From contig NC_088654.1 of the NCBI RefSeq assembly GCF_964019385.1, positions 25,070,941 through 25,134,940 on the forward strand: a stretch of 64,000 bases of DNA, in the 5' to 3' direction. The stretch comes from Sycon ciliatum (lineage: Eukaryota > Porifera > Calcarea > Leucosolenida > Sycettidae). Shown here piece after piece: positions 55,853 through 64,000 of the stretch. The notes below the pieces were generated by a model. The model was not told the origin of the DNA and made no database searches. It saw only the letters and a program-made list of their open reading frames with translations. Numbering within the stretch: position 1 is the stretch's first letter; every line of letters starts with the position of its first letter. The position numbers and the translations under genes were made by a program.

Positions 55853-56155
55853 TTCCTCCTGCGCCAATTGTCAATTCTGCAAGGCCACTAGCCACCGAGG
55901 TGACAATTCACCTAACACGTGTAAAAGGAAATTATCACTTGTCCAACTTCTGCTGTTACTTCACCAGGCAATCGGTGTCTGACATACATATGTCAAGCTT
56001 GCCCAGTGTCATGATCTGCAACAAGACCAGTCCTGTTGTCCTTTCACCGATTCAAGAAGATGCAACATATACATATCACTGTGTGGCTAGAAACACGTAT
56101 AATGCATCGGATGGAAATGCTACAGAACAAAAAATGTTCAGTACGACAGCAACAG
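55853..56155 (+). CDS. Host gene, divergent FN3-like exon 2
   Basis: The exon runs from acceptor CGACTCTGCAG to donor GTAGGG, phase 1 at both ends, 100 full codons. It begins PPAPIVNSARPLATEVTIHL. Conserved with the exon at 61404: the PPAP start, a double Cys (FCCYFT against YCCNFT), a further Cys before a Lys-Thr (MICNKT against VCSKTKT), and an acidic EDAxYxxxxxAxN segment (QEDATYTYHCVARN against EEDASYDLKAYANN). It looks like an FN3/Ig-like sandwich with extra cysteines. A surface or secreted location is inferred. The specific family is not recognised. Confidence 0.8.
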
Positions 56156-56566
56156 GTAGGGAGCCGGTATCAGAGATTTGTTTCAGAATATGCAGAGAGC
56201 AGACTAGCAAATCCTGCAGCTGTGTTCTGGGGAAATCAGGAGAGTTGAAGTACAATAATGCTGCAGTATGGAGTGCTGCATACTGGCCTGTTGCCAAGGC
56301 ACTTGACATGCTCTCCTCAGCTTTGTACACTTCCTTTAAAATCCTCGAGTGATAGTATCCCGAAAGTCCTAAGGTCCCCCAGCAATCATCGCCTTGAGGC
56401 AAGCCGATTGAAGGCTTGTCCACATGGGTCCTGGAAGGTAGGTTTTCACTCAAGTTGTGTTGGTTCAAACATCAACTAAAAAAATAAATATAGATAAATT
56501 TCACGGTTCGCGTGAGACTCGGCTGGAAGCCGAGTTTTCCGCATCCGCCGTGGGAACACCACCACC
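56156..56566. other. Intron sequence before the SINE pair
   Basis: No supported gene. The plus frame stays open after the donor for some way, but without domain features. Confidence 0.35.
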
Positions 56567-56826
56567 CTCTAGGATCAAAGGCGCAGATACAGCGCCTAAA
56601 CGGTGGGAGGTGAGTAGATCAGACCCACCACCAAATGGTCAAAGATCGAAATCCCATTAGCTGCATCCATGCTACCCTCGTGCCAGGCCACGAGTTCCCA
56701 ATTAACTGTGGGTCGCAGCACGGTTGGAAAAATTCCTTCCGCTTCCAAGCAGGACTTGAACCTGGTACCCTCTGTTTCTCAATCATGGTCTTAGACCATC
56801 CCACTATGCCTGCCTGCCTACATCAA
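56567..56826 (-). mobile_element. tRNA-derived SINE, copy 1
   Basis: On the minus strand the 5' part reads GGCATAGTGGGATGG (A-box-like) followed about 35 bases later by GGTTCAAGTCC (B box, 56752-56762), the internal promoter layout of RNA polymerase III. The spacing and the GGCAGGCATAGTGGG start look tRNA-derived. The rest is a non-tRNA body. It forms a direct tandem pair with 56827-57086. Confidence 0.7.
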
Positions 56827-57086
56827 CTCTAGGATCAAAGGCGCAGATACAGCGCCTAAACGGTTGGAGGTGAGTAGATCAGACCCACCACCAAATGGTC
56901 AAAGATCGAAATCCCATTAGCTGCATCCATGTTACCCTCGTGCCAGGCCACGAGTTCCCAATTAACTGTGGGTCGCAGCACGGTTGGAAAAATTCCTTCC
57001 GCTTCCAAGCAGGACTTGAACCTGGTACCCTCTGTTTCTCAATCATGGTCTTAGACCATCCCACTATGCCTGCCTGCCTACATCAA
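56827..57086 (-). mobile_element. tRNA-derived SINE, copy 2 (tandem)
   Basis: A 260-base direct repeat of 56567-56826 with about two substitutions (GGTTGGAGG/GGTGGGAGG and ATGTTACC/ATGCTACC). The B box is at 57012-57022. The very high identity suggests tandem duplication after insertion rather than two insertions. Confidence 0.8.
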
Positions 57087-57357
57087 CTAACATCAACTTA
57101 GGTTCCCTGAAAGACAGCAACAGCTTTTTGGGACTCCCACTATAATTATAAGTGTGTTGAGAGCTTTTTGTTCACTGGGTTTTACATTGTAGCCATTCTT
57201 GCATGCGTGAATGGCAACTCAGGATCTGTATGATGAGACGGGGTGTATACTGCATTCTGTTGGTCATTGCATCATCACTGCATCACGTTAACCTTTGCAT
57301 TGCTGAGCCCATATCATTACACAACAGTATTACGTGATAAGTGTACATCGGGTATTA

Positions 57358-57774
57358 GAGAGGTTCCGGGGTACGGTTTTCCGTGCCAAAACCCGTGTGG
57401 GCTCTACGAATTTTTTCAAGGCGTTCTTCATACAATTTTTCGGCACGGAGAATCCGTGTGGACTGGCTTTCATACGAACCATGTTTTGTATGGAGATTTT
57501 GCGTCATCGGGTGCAGAAAGATTTTTCGAGTACAAATTTGGTACGAGAAACATCGATTTTCCGCGGGAAGTTTTGATTTCGGAACAAATTTTCAAAATAA
57601 AAAGGCATAGCACGGGAATGTGACGTGTTTGCAATCGTAACCTAGGCAATGACGGCAAACACATACTAGTAAGTTCCGTACTCCGGAACATTTCACAGCT
57701 CGAAAACGGCGTATAAAAAATCCGTAGTGCCTCTACGGATTTTGGCACGAAAAAATCGTACTCCGGAACCTCTC
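57358..57774. mobile_element. MITE with about 65-base inverted repeats
   Basis: GAGAGGTTCCGGGGTACGG at 57358 is inverted as CCGGAACCTCTC ending 57774. The arms also share GTGCCAAAA, CCGT and CTACG-rich segments. It is 417 bases long and non-coding. No clear target duplication was fixed. Confidence 0.75.
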
Positions 57775-57817
57775 AATTGATGAGAATTAACAGGGCATGC
57801 ATATGTTCATATGCCCG

Positions 57818-58417
57818 TTAACCCTTTAAGAGCCACAGGAAATTTTCAAAATTCTGCATTTTTTCGTGTTCCTTGGATCATAGCTTCAGTTCTACTCACT
57901 CAATCCTCGCAATCTAGGGCTTCCTGGAAAGGTCTCCGCGAGAGGAAGAGAATGTGGTCGATCATGATAGCCAGCACACCGTCTAGCCAGCGCTAGATCG
58001 CAGCGACAGTACGAAAAATGCCCCAAATGCGTCCCGCTCCAGATATTTCATTTTACTCGATCGTGGAGTTCCAATTTTTTCGCTGTGTACTCTTGACAAT
58101 ATCAACAGTGAAACCCGTGCAAATTCGAGTAAACCAGCGTGGCGAAAAGTCTCAAAATTCTCAATACTAAAGTCGCACTGCGCGCTTTTGAAATTGCCGC
58201 GATCGCGGCTCAACTTACAAGTGATTTATCTCAGGAACCGTGGCTCGCAGTGCTTCGCGGATTGTTTCTCCCGAGAGGTGACAGTTTTCTCTTTGCCCTG
58301 GATATTTCGATCACTGGATTTGAGCGAGATTGGACTGAGTTACGATCTTTTGAAGTTTTGCATTTGAATGCGTCGTTTACGACGCATTCAAGTATGGGGC
58401 GGCTCTTAAAGGGTTAA
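57818..58417. mobile_element. TTAA MITE, 600 bp
   Basis: Termini TTAACCCTTTAAGAGCC on both ends, identical over 17 bases in inverted orientation. No open frame is supported. Its right TTAA (58414-58417) is at the same time the left TTAA of the next element. Confidence 0.85.
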
Positions 58418-58892
58418 CCCATTACCGTTTGTACGGACAAATTTCGACCGCTCGCGATCGATGACTTCTATGTGCACAGCGCTGGACTGGTTCACCGCAG
58501 AGAGGTGGGATTTTCCCTACTGGTAGCCAAGATGTATGCGCAGAGGGTGCCAACAATTTTTTGTGTGATGCAATAATTATTTAAAAATCGTGGAAGTCTC
58601 AACTTGAAAAATGCTCTTTGGGAAAAGTGCGTACCCTGCGACTTTTGGTATTGCCTGCAGATGTTTTCGACTTTTGCTTGAGCTGGCCTCGCGACTGTCT
58701 GCCCTGCTGTGCAAGCCATGGACATGGAGCCAGCTCTTTCGCTTCTGGAGACCCTTCCTGAAGACCCTGTCGCCGCCTCATCCAGCGAAGATGAGTTTGT
58801 GGAGCCAGACGATCCTGTTGAAAATATTTATTCTGACGACGACAGCGACGATGACATGGCGAGTGAAAGCAGCGCCAGCGAGAGTGACATTT

Positions 58893-59173
58893 AGCACTAA
58901 TAATTATTTGGATTTATTGCCGATCGGGCAAACTGTTGCAATATGCAATAAATCAAATTCTTGCACTGGAGTGGCTCCCTCAGGTAAGTGGATACCAGGT
59001 TCGTTCTCTGGGTCGGGAATGCAGGAGTGTTACCAGTCACAGCAGTGTCAGTATTGTCCCAAGTGTTGCAAATATCGACTAGTCGATATTTGCAACACTT
59101 GGGACAATACTGACACTGCATATTGCAACAGTTTGCCCGATCGGCAATAAATCCAAATAATTATTAGTGCTAA
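58893..59173. repeat. Compound fold-back: outer and inner palindromes
   Basis: The outer arm A (58893-58947, AGCACTAATAATTATTTGG...) is inverted at 59118-59173. The inner arm B (59046-59081, GCAGTGTCAGTATTGTCCCA...) is inverted directly after itself at 59082-59117. On the right, B and A copies are contiguous. On the left they are separated by about 100 unique bases. That unique part ends with GTGGCTCCCTCAG followed by GTAAGT, like an exon end with a splice donor. Confidence 0.88.
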
Positions 59174-59286
59174 ATAGTGGAATCTGGACTTGAAAGTTGT
59201 TGCATCGCATTCCTGGGGTTTTTTACTTTCAGAATCACCCTATGTTGTACTTAATAAAAGTGAAAAATAAAAATGTTACGGCATGA

Positions 59287-59959
59287 ACAATACGGAGCAT
59301 CAGCAAATCGAATTTTCGATTTCGAATGGCAAAAAGAAAATCAGTGCGAAAATTCGAATGAACAAGAGGTCCAGCATGCAGTGCAGTCCAGTATATTCGC
59401 ATCGAGGTTTTTTTAGCTTGAACATGCAGTTCAGGACTGGAGATTTTGAGACGTGCAATGGCTGTGTTTGTTGCAGAGCAAGTCGATTGGTTGGATTTGC
59501 TTCTCCTCCTTGAGTTTGCTAAAGGTCACCTGGACCGAACGCAGTTGCTGTTGTTTCTCATTGCCGTTGAGGATGACGCGAAGCGGCGGACGCTTCATCC
59601 GATTCAGGCTATTGGCGATAGGATCTCTCTTGGAGACCCCTTGAAAAGGCGGATCTCGGCCGAGCTCCTCCGCTATCCCTTGCATATCAGGAGATTCGCG
59701 AATGAATAGCTGAGGGTGGGCCCTACACTGCCTCAGCAGAATGAGATCCATGGTGAGGTCGAACCTCAAATATTTGGCACACTTTGAGCTGCCTTCTCCC
59801 TGCGGGGAACTCACCATAAACGCAGATGCTGAGCGGCAACGCCAGCATCGCTACTGGGAGCAGGAGGCATACCGGGGCTGGTAGTTGGTGACAAGGCCAT
59901 GTTTCCTGAGGATACTTGAAATGAAGCAAAAAGCACACTAGACAAAACTCTTCACAGTT

Positions 59960-60055
<96 letters not shown>

Positions 60056-60322
60056 GCATCAAGAAGTCCGGTTGGACTGTGCCTTGTGCACTTTTTTATT
60101 ACACTAGTCTTTAGTAGTAAGAGCTAGTAGCTACATGCGCAAGTATAGGTACTCATAGTGCGCCGTGTACATGACACGAGGAGAATTCGAAAATTATTTT
60201 CTGTTTGCAGGCATTTTCCAGTCAAACAAAGCCCTACAATTGTAGTTTCGACTGATTGTGTGCTTTTCGTGACAATTCTCGAATTTCACTCGAAAATTCG
60301 ATTTGCTGATGCTCTGTATTGA
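59287..60322. mobile_element. Nested element with about 33-base inverted ends
   Basis: GAGCATCAGCAAATCGAATT near the left end is inverted at 60289-60322. Inside, a minus-strand frame (59431-59817) reads RFDLTMDLILLRQCRAHPQL and MQGIAEELGRD, which recalls the Myb/SANT-like DNA-binding protein that accompanies PIF/Harbinger transposases. The superfamily call is tentative. It also holds a (GA)n microsatellite. Confidence 0.42.
59961..60051 (+). repeat. (GA)n microsatellite
   Basis: About 45 GA units without interruption, inside the nested element. Confidence 0.98.
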
Positions 60323-61001
60323 CGGTCGGCTTTTGTGGAACAAATACCTTTTAAAACGGTAAAGGGTTAATTCTTACCAATTCCCAATCGAAATATTGTA
60401 GGGTGATGCGAAAGCTCTCAGCTTGCGATCGGATCAATATTTGTTGATTTATGGTGCTCAATGGACAAGCATATCCACACGAACCCAACGGCTATTGGGC
60501 AGTGAGTGGGTGCTTGATTTCCTTCTTTCTGTGCTTTTTCAACGTGGTGCCAAGACTGCTTCGAGCAATAGACCCGCGGGAATGTTCAAAAAACATTTGA
60601 TCTCGATACAACCGAGGAGAGTCAAATGGCGGCTGAAAGAAAACTTTCTTTTGATTTGCGCAAACGCGACTTTGGGACAAATTCGCTTACTTCAAAATCT
60701 TGTCTCCTGCCATGTGAAGACTTGTGCGTCAGCTCATCATTTTCCTGGTTGTAGTAGCTTTCCAGGAAGCCAAAGAGCATGAAATATGGAGAATGTGAAT
60801 GCCTGAGCTACAGCCTTTTACATGTAGCATGTTCTTAGTAAAAAAAGAACCCGTTTTCTCTGATCCTTAACGCCCTGGCATCAGTATCCGCAGCAGTCAA
60901 AGGGTTAAATTCACACCTCTTGTAAACCCGTCTGTGTAGATGTACATCATACAACTTGATCTACTATACTATCATAATTTCTGTCTACTTGTTATGAACA
61001 G

Positions 61002-61292
61002 CTCCAAGTGTGGCGCCTAGCAATTTCACTTGGGTAACCCAAACAGCAATGTCAGTGAACCTCAGCTGGACTGCTGTTGACCCATTCAAACTGAATGGAT
61101 TGCTTATTGGTTACCATGTTAAATGCCAGTACCTGAATGGAAGCTTTGTGACCTCTGCCAATACCAACAGCACACAGATCTCGGTAACAGGTTTAACCTT
61201 TAATACAACGTACAATGTATCGGTCACGGCTGAGTCATCTGGTGGTACGAGCAAACACAGAAGTTCGTTGCAAGTCTCTACAAGCCAAAATT
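61002..61292 (+). CDS. Host gene, FN3 domain exon 2
   Basis: The exon runs from an acceptor ending TGAACAG to donor GTAAGT, phase 1 at both ends, 96 full codons. It is a typical FN3 domain: PSVAPSNFTWVTQTAMSVNL, the conserved Trp in LSWTAVD, GLLIGYHVKCQYL, and ISVTGLTFNTTYNVSVTAES with the conserved Leu and Tyr. Four to five N-glycosylation sequons are visible. It has the same length as the FN3 exon at 38865. An intron of only 111 bases separates it from the next exon. Confidence 0.9.
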
Positions 61293-61403
61293 GTAAGTGA
61301 ATGATGAGTGTTTTAATAGCGGCTGATACTCTGGAAAATACGGCACTCACTTGCCACGTTTATTGACGAGCTTTCCTTGTTGTTCTTCACTGTCCTATCT
61401 CAG

Positions 61404-61700
61404 TACCACCTGCTCCGACATTCAGTGTAACAACATCAACAACTTCGATATCGGTGATTTTCAATGAACTTAAGGGACAATTCTCAATCAGCAGGTACTG
61501 CTGTAATTTTACCCTACAAGATGTGTCAAGAACGCCACAACCGGGAAGTACGACCAAAACTGTTTGCAGCAAAACCAAAACTGTGTCGTTGACTAGAACT
61601 GAGGAAGATGCTTCGTACGATCTGAAAGCGTATGCGAACAATACAGCTGGCAACACTGGAGCTAGTGCCACAGAAACTGATGTTCGCACCAAACCAGCAG
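61404..61700 (+). CDS. Host gene, divergent FN3-like exon 3
   Basis: The exon runs from acceptor TGTCCTATCTCAG to donor GTACTC, phase 1 at both ends, 98 full codons. It starts PPAPTFSVTTSTTSISVIF. It carries the CC-x-F motif (RYCCNFTLQD), VCSKTKTVSL and EEDASYDLKAYANNTAGN, aligning with the exon at 55853. Thus an FN3 domain and this cysteine-bearing FN3-like domain are encoded as neighbours and probably repeat as a pair. The family name is unknown. Confidence 0.85.
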
Positions 61701-61854
61701 GTACTCACAATATCTGTCATATTATGTGATAGGTGAATTTTGCATACCATTGTTCATTGAGCAACGAATGGTTCTTTCTTGTAGGCCTACCAAGTCAATT
61801 AGCTTGATGGACTTCTGGTGTTTTCCAGGTGGCAGTCCTGACTCAGTAGAGAGG

Positions 61855-62020
61855 TTAAGATGCACGTTATTTCTGACGAGGCACGAAAGTTCAGCTCGCA
61901 TTATTTGACTCGCGTGTGGAAAAACGACGAGATTGTCCTGCAGCTCACGTCAAAATTTGGAGTTTTACGCCAAATTTGACGTGGACTTGCGCGTCACGTT
62001 GGAAATAATGTGCATCTTAA
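61855..62020. mobile_element. 166-base mini-MITE with TTAA ends
   Basis: TTAAGATGCACGTTATTTC at the left end is inverted at the right end with one mismatch (GAAATAATGTGCATCTTAA). No coding capacity. It lies 155 bases after the last supported exon. Confidence 0.75.
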
Positions 62021-62415
62021 AACATTTCTAGTGAAGTGTCAAGGCAGCAGAGAAAGCTCTAGCTCCAAATTTGCTAGCACTCAACTGTCTTTAAAAACCA
62101 GCTACCGTATTTTCCGGGGTATAAGCCGCACTTTTTTTCGCTAAAAATCGGACCAAAATCGCCCCTGCGGCCGCTTATACACCGAATATGCTTGCGCGAA
62201 TGAATGCTTAGCATACATCAGTATGCATGCTGACGTCATGTGACATGTCATTCGACTCAGCTTCGCGCCTGTGTTGCTATCCCAGCACTTTTACTAGTTT
62301 TAGTGCGCGGGCTACACCATACGGTACGCGTATACGGGGACTCTATTTTGCGTACTCCAAGTGCCGGTTTCCACACATCCTAGTATACAGCGATACGATA
62401 ATACTACTTTTTGTG

Positions 62416-62424
62416 TATAAATAG
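62416..62424 (+). promoter_or_regulatory. TATA-like box for the pogo transposase
   Basis: TATAAATAG lies 171 bases upstream of the chosen ATG (62595) and inside the transposon, between the terminal repeat and the gene. Assigned by position and sequence only. Confidence 0.45.
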
Positions 62425-62594
62425 TGTCGGCTGGAATCTTTCCCTGTTGTGAACAGGGTACTCCCTGGCCTGGTACATAGCTGTAACGGAACGAATGTTT
62501 GTTTCCAAACATTTCAATTCGTCTTTCAGTCGTTCAGATTATTTTTTTCTTTAGCTATTCTTGCCGGTACTTCGATGGTGTCCTGGAGTTGACC

Positions 62595-63890
62595 ATGCCG
62601 CGGCGGACAACATACACCGTGAAGGGGAAGATACACGCTGTGCTCTTCACCGAAGCGCATGGAAATCGGGCCTGCGCGAGACACTTCGACATCGATGAGT
62701 CGATGGTTCGTAGGTGGCGGAAACAGAAAGTCGAGCTGTCGAAGAAGAAAGTCGCGTCCAAATCGCTACATGCTGGACCCGAGCCACGATGGAATGAACT
62801 TGAGCGTAAGGTTTTCGAATGGATCGAGAAAAATCGAGAAGATAGGATTGGATTGAGTGGCACAATGATTCGCCTAAAAGCGAAAGTCTTCGCAAAGGAG
62901 ATGAACGCCGTAAATTTCAACGCAACTGTTAGTTGGTGCTATCGTTTCATGAAGCGACATAGCCTTGTTATCCGGGCGAAGACTCACCTGTGCCAGCGAC
63001 TGCCGGACGAGTTTGAGGAGAAGATTCTGTCCTTTCAGCGCAACGTCATCAGGTTGAGAGAACAGAACAAGTATCCGCTAGATCAGATTGGCAATATGGA
63101 TGAAACACCTCTGAACTACGACATGCCCTTGTCCCGCACTATCGACAAAATCGGAGCGAAGGCTATTCACATCAAAACGACAGGGCACGAACGAGAGCAC
63201 TTTACTGTGGCTTTAGCATGCCTTGCCGATGGGACAAAGTTACGGCCATTTGTCATTTTCAAGCGAAATACTATGCCAAAGGATGCAGTGCCGCCTGATG
63301 TCATTGTCCACGTTCACCCCAAAGGCTGGATGGATGAAGCTGGAATGCATATGTGGCTGGATAAGGTTTGGTGTGCAAGCCAAGGTGGCCGTGGGAGCAC
63401 CCCTGTTCGAAGCTGCCTTGTCTTTGACTCGTTTCGTGCACATCTAGTAGAGAACTTCAAAAGACGTGCTCGTGAAACAAGGACCGACCTTGCTGTTATC
63501 CCTGGTGGTCTGACATCCCAGCTTCAGCCACTTGATGTGTGCCTCAACAAGCCATTCAAGTGCCACATCAGGCAGCACTGGACAGACTGGATCATTGGTG
63601 GGAACCATGAGTTTACACCAACAGGCCGTATGAAGAAGCCATCAATTTCCAAAGTATGCAAATGGGTGGATGAGTCATGGAAGACCATCCCAACTACAAT
63701 GGTCGCCAAGTCATTCAAAAAGTGCTCAATTTCAAATGCACTGGACGGCACTGAAGATGACATGATCTTTGAGGACCACAATGATTCAGACTCCGGCAGC
63801 GATGAAGACGGCGACGGCATCGCTGCAGAGGTAGCTTTGATCAACATCAGTGGCAGCGAGACTGAAGATAGTGCAGATGACATGGAGTGA
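62595..63890 (+). CDS. pogo/Tigger-family transposase, intact (431 aa)
   Basis: I chose the ATG at 62595 (MPRRTTYTVKGKIHAV) because it begins the conserved N-terminal helix-turn-helix. The upstream 32 codons are hydrophobic and unlike the family. Order: an HTH resembling Psq/Brinker type (about residues 8-45, ACARHFDIDESMVRRWRKQK); a CENP-B-type HTH (about 65-125, VFEWIEKNREDRIGLSG, YRFMKRHSL); and a DDE domain with the three catalytic regions NMDETPL, LVFDSFRAHL and QPLDVCLNKPFK all present. It ends in an acidic tail (NDSDSGSDEDGDG). The length fits the family and no stop or frameshift is visible. It would cut and paste at TA sites. Host domestication is an alternative, but the adjacent transposon terminus favours a mobile copy. 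Confidence 0.93.
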   Translation: MPRRTTYTVKGKIHAVLFTEAHGNRACARHFDIDESMVRRWRKQKVELSKKKVASKSLHAGPEPRWNELERKVFEWIEKNREDRIGLSGTMIRLKAKVFAKEMNAVNFNATVSWCYRFMKRHSLVIRAKTHLCQRLPDEFEEKILSFQRNVIRLREQNKYPLDQIGNMDETPLNYDMPLSRTIDKIGAKAIHIKTTGHEREHFTVALACLADGTKLRPFVIFKRNTMPKDAVPPDVIVHVHPKGWMDEAGMHMWLDKVWCASQGGRGSTPVRSCLVFDSFRAHLVENFKRRARETRTDLAVIPGGLTSQLQPLDVCLNKPFKCHIRQHWTDWIIGGNHEFTPTGRMKKPSISKVCKWVDESWKTIPTTMVAKSFKKCSISNALDGTEDDMIFEDHNDSDSGSDEDGDGIAAEVALINISGSETEDSADDME

Positions 63891-64000
63891 TCTGTAGTCA
63901 ACACAGCAATACACCAACATCTCTGCAGCAACCTGTGGTGCACTAACACTTCATAATCTGATCTAACATGGCATTTAGCTCCATAACCATAATAAATTTG

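Larger units (their letters stand above)
58414..60370 (+). mobile_element. Internally deleted piggyBac-type element
   Basis: Termini TTAACCCATTACCGTTT and inverted TTAACCCTTTACCGTTT differ at 1 of 17 bases. An open frame at 58727-58894 starts MDMEPALSLLETLPEDPV and is strongly acidic (SDDDSDDD). This resembles the acidic N-terminus of piggyBac transposases such as the one at 3388, cut off by a stop after 55 codons. The rest of the transposase is replaced by a complex palindrome (58893-59173) and a nested element (59287-60322). Confidence 0.72.
57288..60908. mobile_element. Candidate TTAA element holding three nested elements
   Basis: The left end TTAACCTTTGCATTGCTGAG and the inverted right end TTAACCCTTTGACTGCTGCG agree roughly. 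Removing the nested elements leaves about 640 bases, the size of the other TTAA MITEs here. The pairing is inferred. The segment 60371-60900 has no gene. Confidence 0.4.
62103..64000 (+). mobile_element. pogo/Tigger DNA transposon (right end outside window)
   Basis: The left end is TA followed by CCGTATTTTCCGGGGTATAA and GCCGCACTTTTTTTCG, a terminus type known from Tigger elements in several animals. It encodes one intact transposase. An AATAAA lies at 63991-63996. The 3' inverted repeat is beyond the window. Confidence 0.85.

Noticed and set aside
56036-56468. Open frames on both strands extending past the exon at 55853
   Set aside because: They cross a good GT donor and show no domain features after it.
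58905-58984. Additional host exon ending at GTAAGT
   Set aside because: It lies inside a transposon palindrome, has no convincing acceptor and is too short to be a domain. It is mentioned only as part of the palindrome finding.

Overview
The window reads as animal nuclear DNA, most likely from a marine invertebrate; a sponge or other early-branching metazoan is plausible but not shown. The basis is a set of phase-1 symmetrical extracellular-domain exons (sushi and fibronectin type III) with normal GT/AG splice sites, separated by introns of up to about 17 kb that are packed with transposable elements. There are no bacterial operons and I saw no tRNA or rRNA genes.

Host gene. One plus-strand gene appears to cross most of the window. 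I support seven exons: two near-identical sushi exons (5774-5959, 23231-23416), then fibronectin-III-like exons at 34673-34924, 38865-39155, 55853-56155, 61002-61292 and 61404-61700. A third 186-base sushi exon (29395-29580) has decayed. From 34673 on, ordinary FN3 domains alternate with a divergent cysteine-containing FN3-like domain. All intact exons start and end in phase 1, so each can be skipped without changing the frame. Neither end of the gene is in the window.

Mobile DNA. 1-5.1 kb: TTAA-flanked piggyBac-type elements with a broken transposase and a hAT-like fragment. 7.1-23.2 kb: a nest in which a pogo/Tigger-like element is split by a 5'-truncated LINE with a 12-bp target duplication and by a second LINE, whose 3' UTR holds an 8.5-kb BEL/Pao element that itself carries a 1.27-kb insert. 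23.4-29.4 kb: a MITE, a fold-back element, a LINE tail, a half piggyBac transposase and a 1.3-kb CT tract. 29.9-34.6 kb: a young Ty3/Gypsy element with a frameshifted pol. 35-43.4 kb: fold-back elements and a hAT-type MITE. 44-51.5 kb: a very young BEL/Pao element with a 2052-codon open frame, again inside a LINE 3' UTR. 54-60.9 kb: a GIY-YIG-like fragment, a duplicated tRNA-derived SINE and a stack of TTAA elements. 62.1 kb to the end: a pogo/Tigger transposon with an intact transposase.

How it fits together. Repeated insertion explains the gene's size. LTR similarity (2 differences in 195 bases for Gypsy, about 2 in 405 for the right BEL/Pao, about 7 in 474 for the left BEL/Pao, counted by eye) indicates recent retrotransposon activity. 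The intact pogo gene suggests recent DNA-transposon activity too. All homology calls are from reading motifs; no database search was possible.
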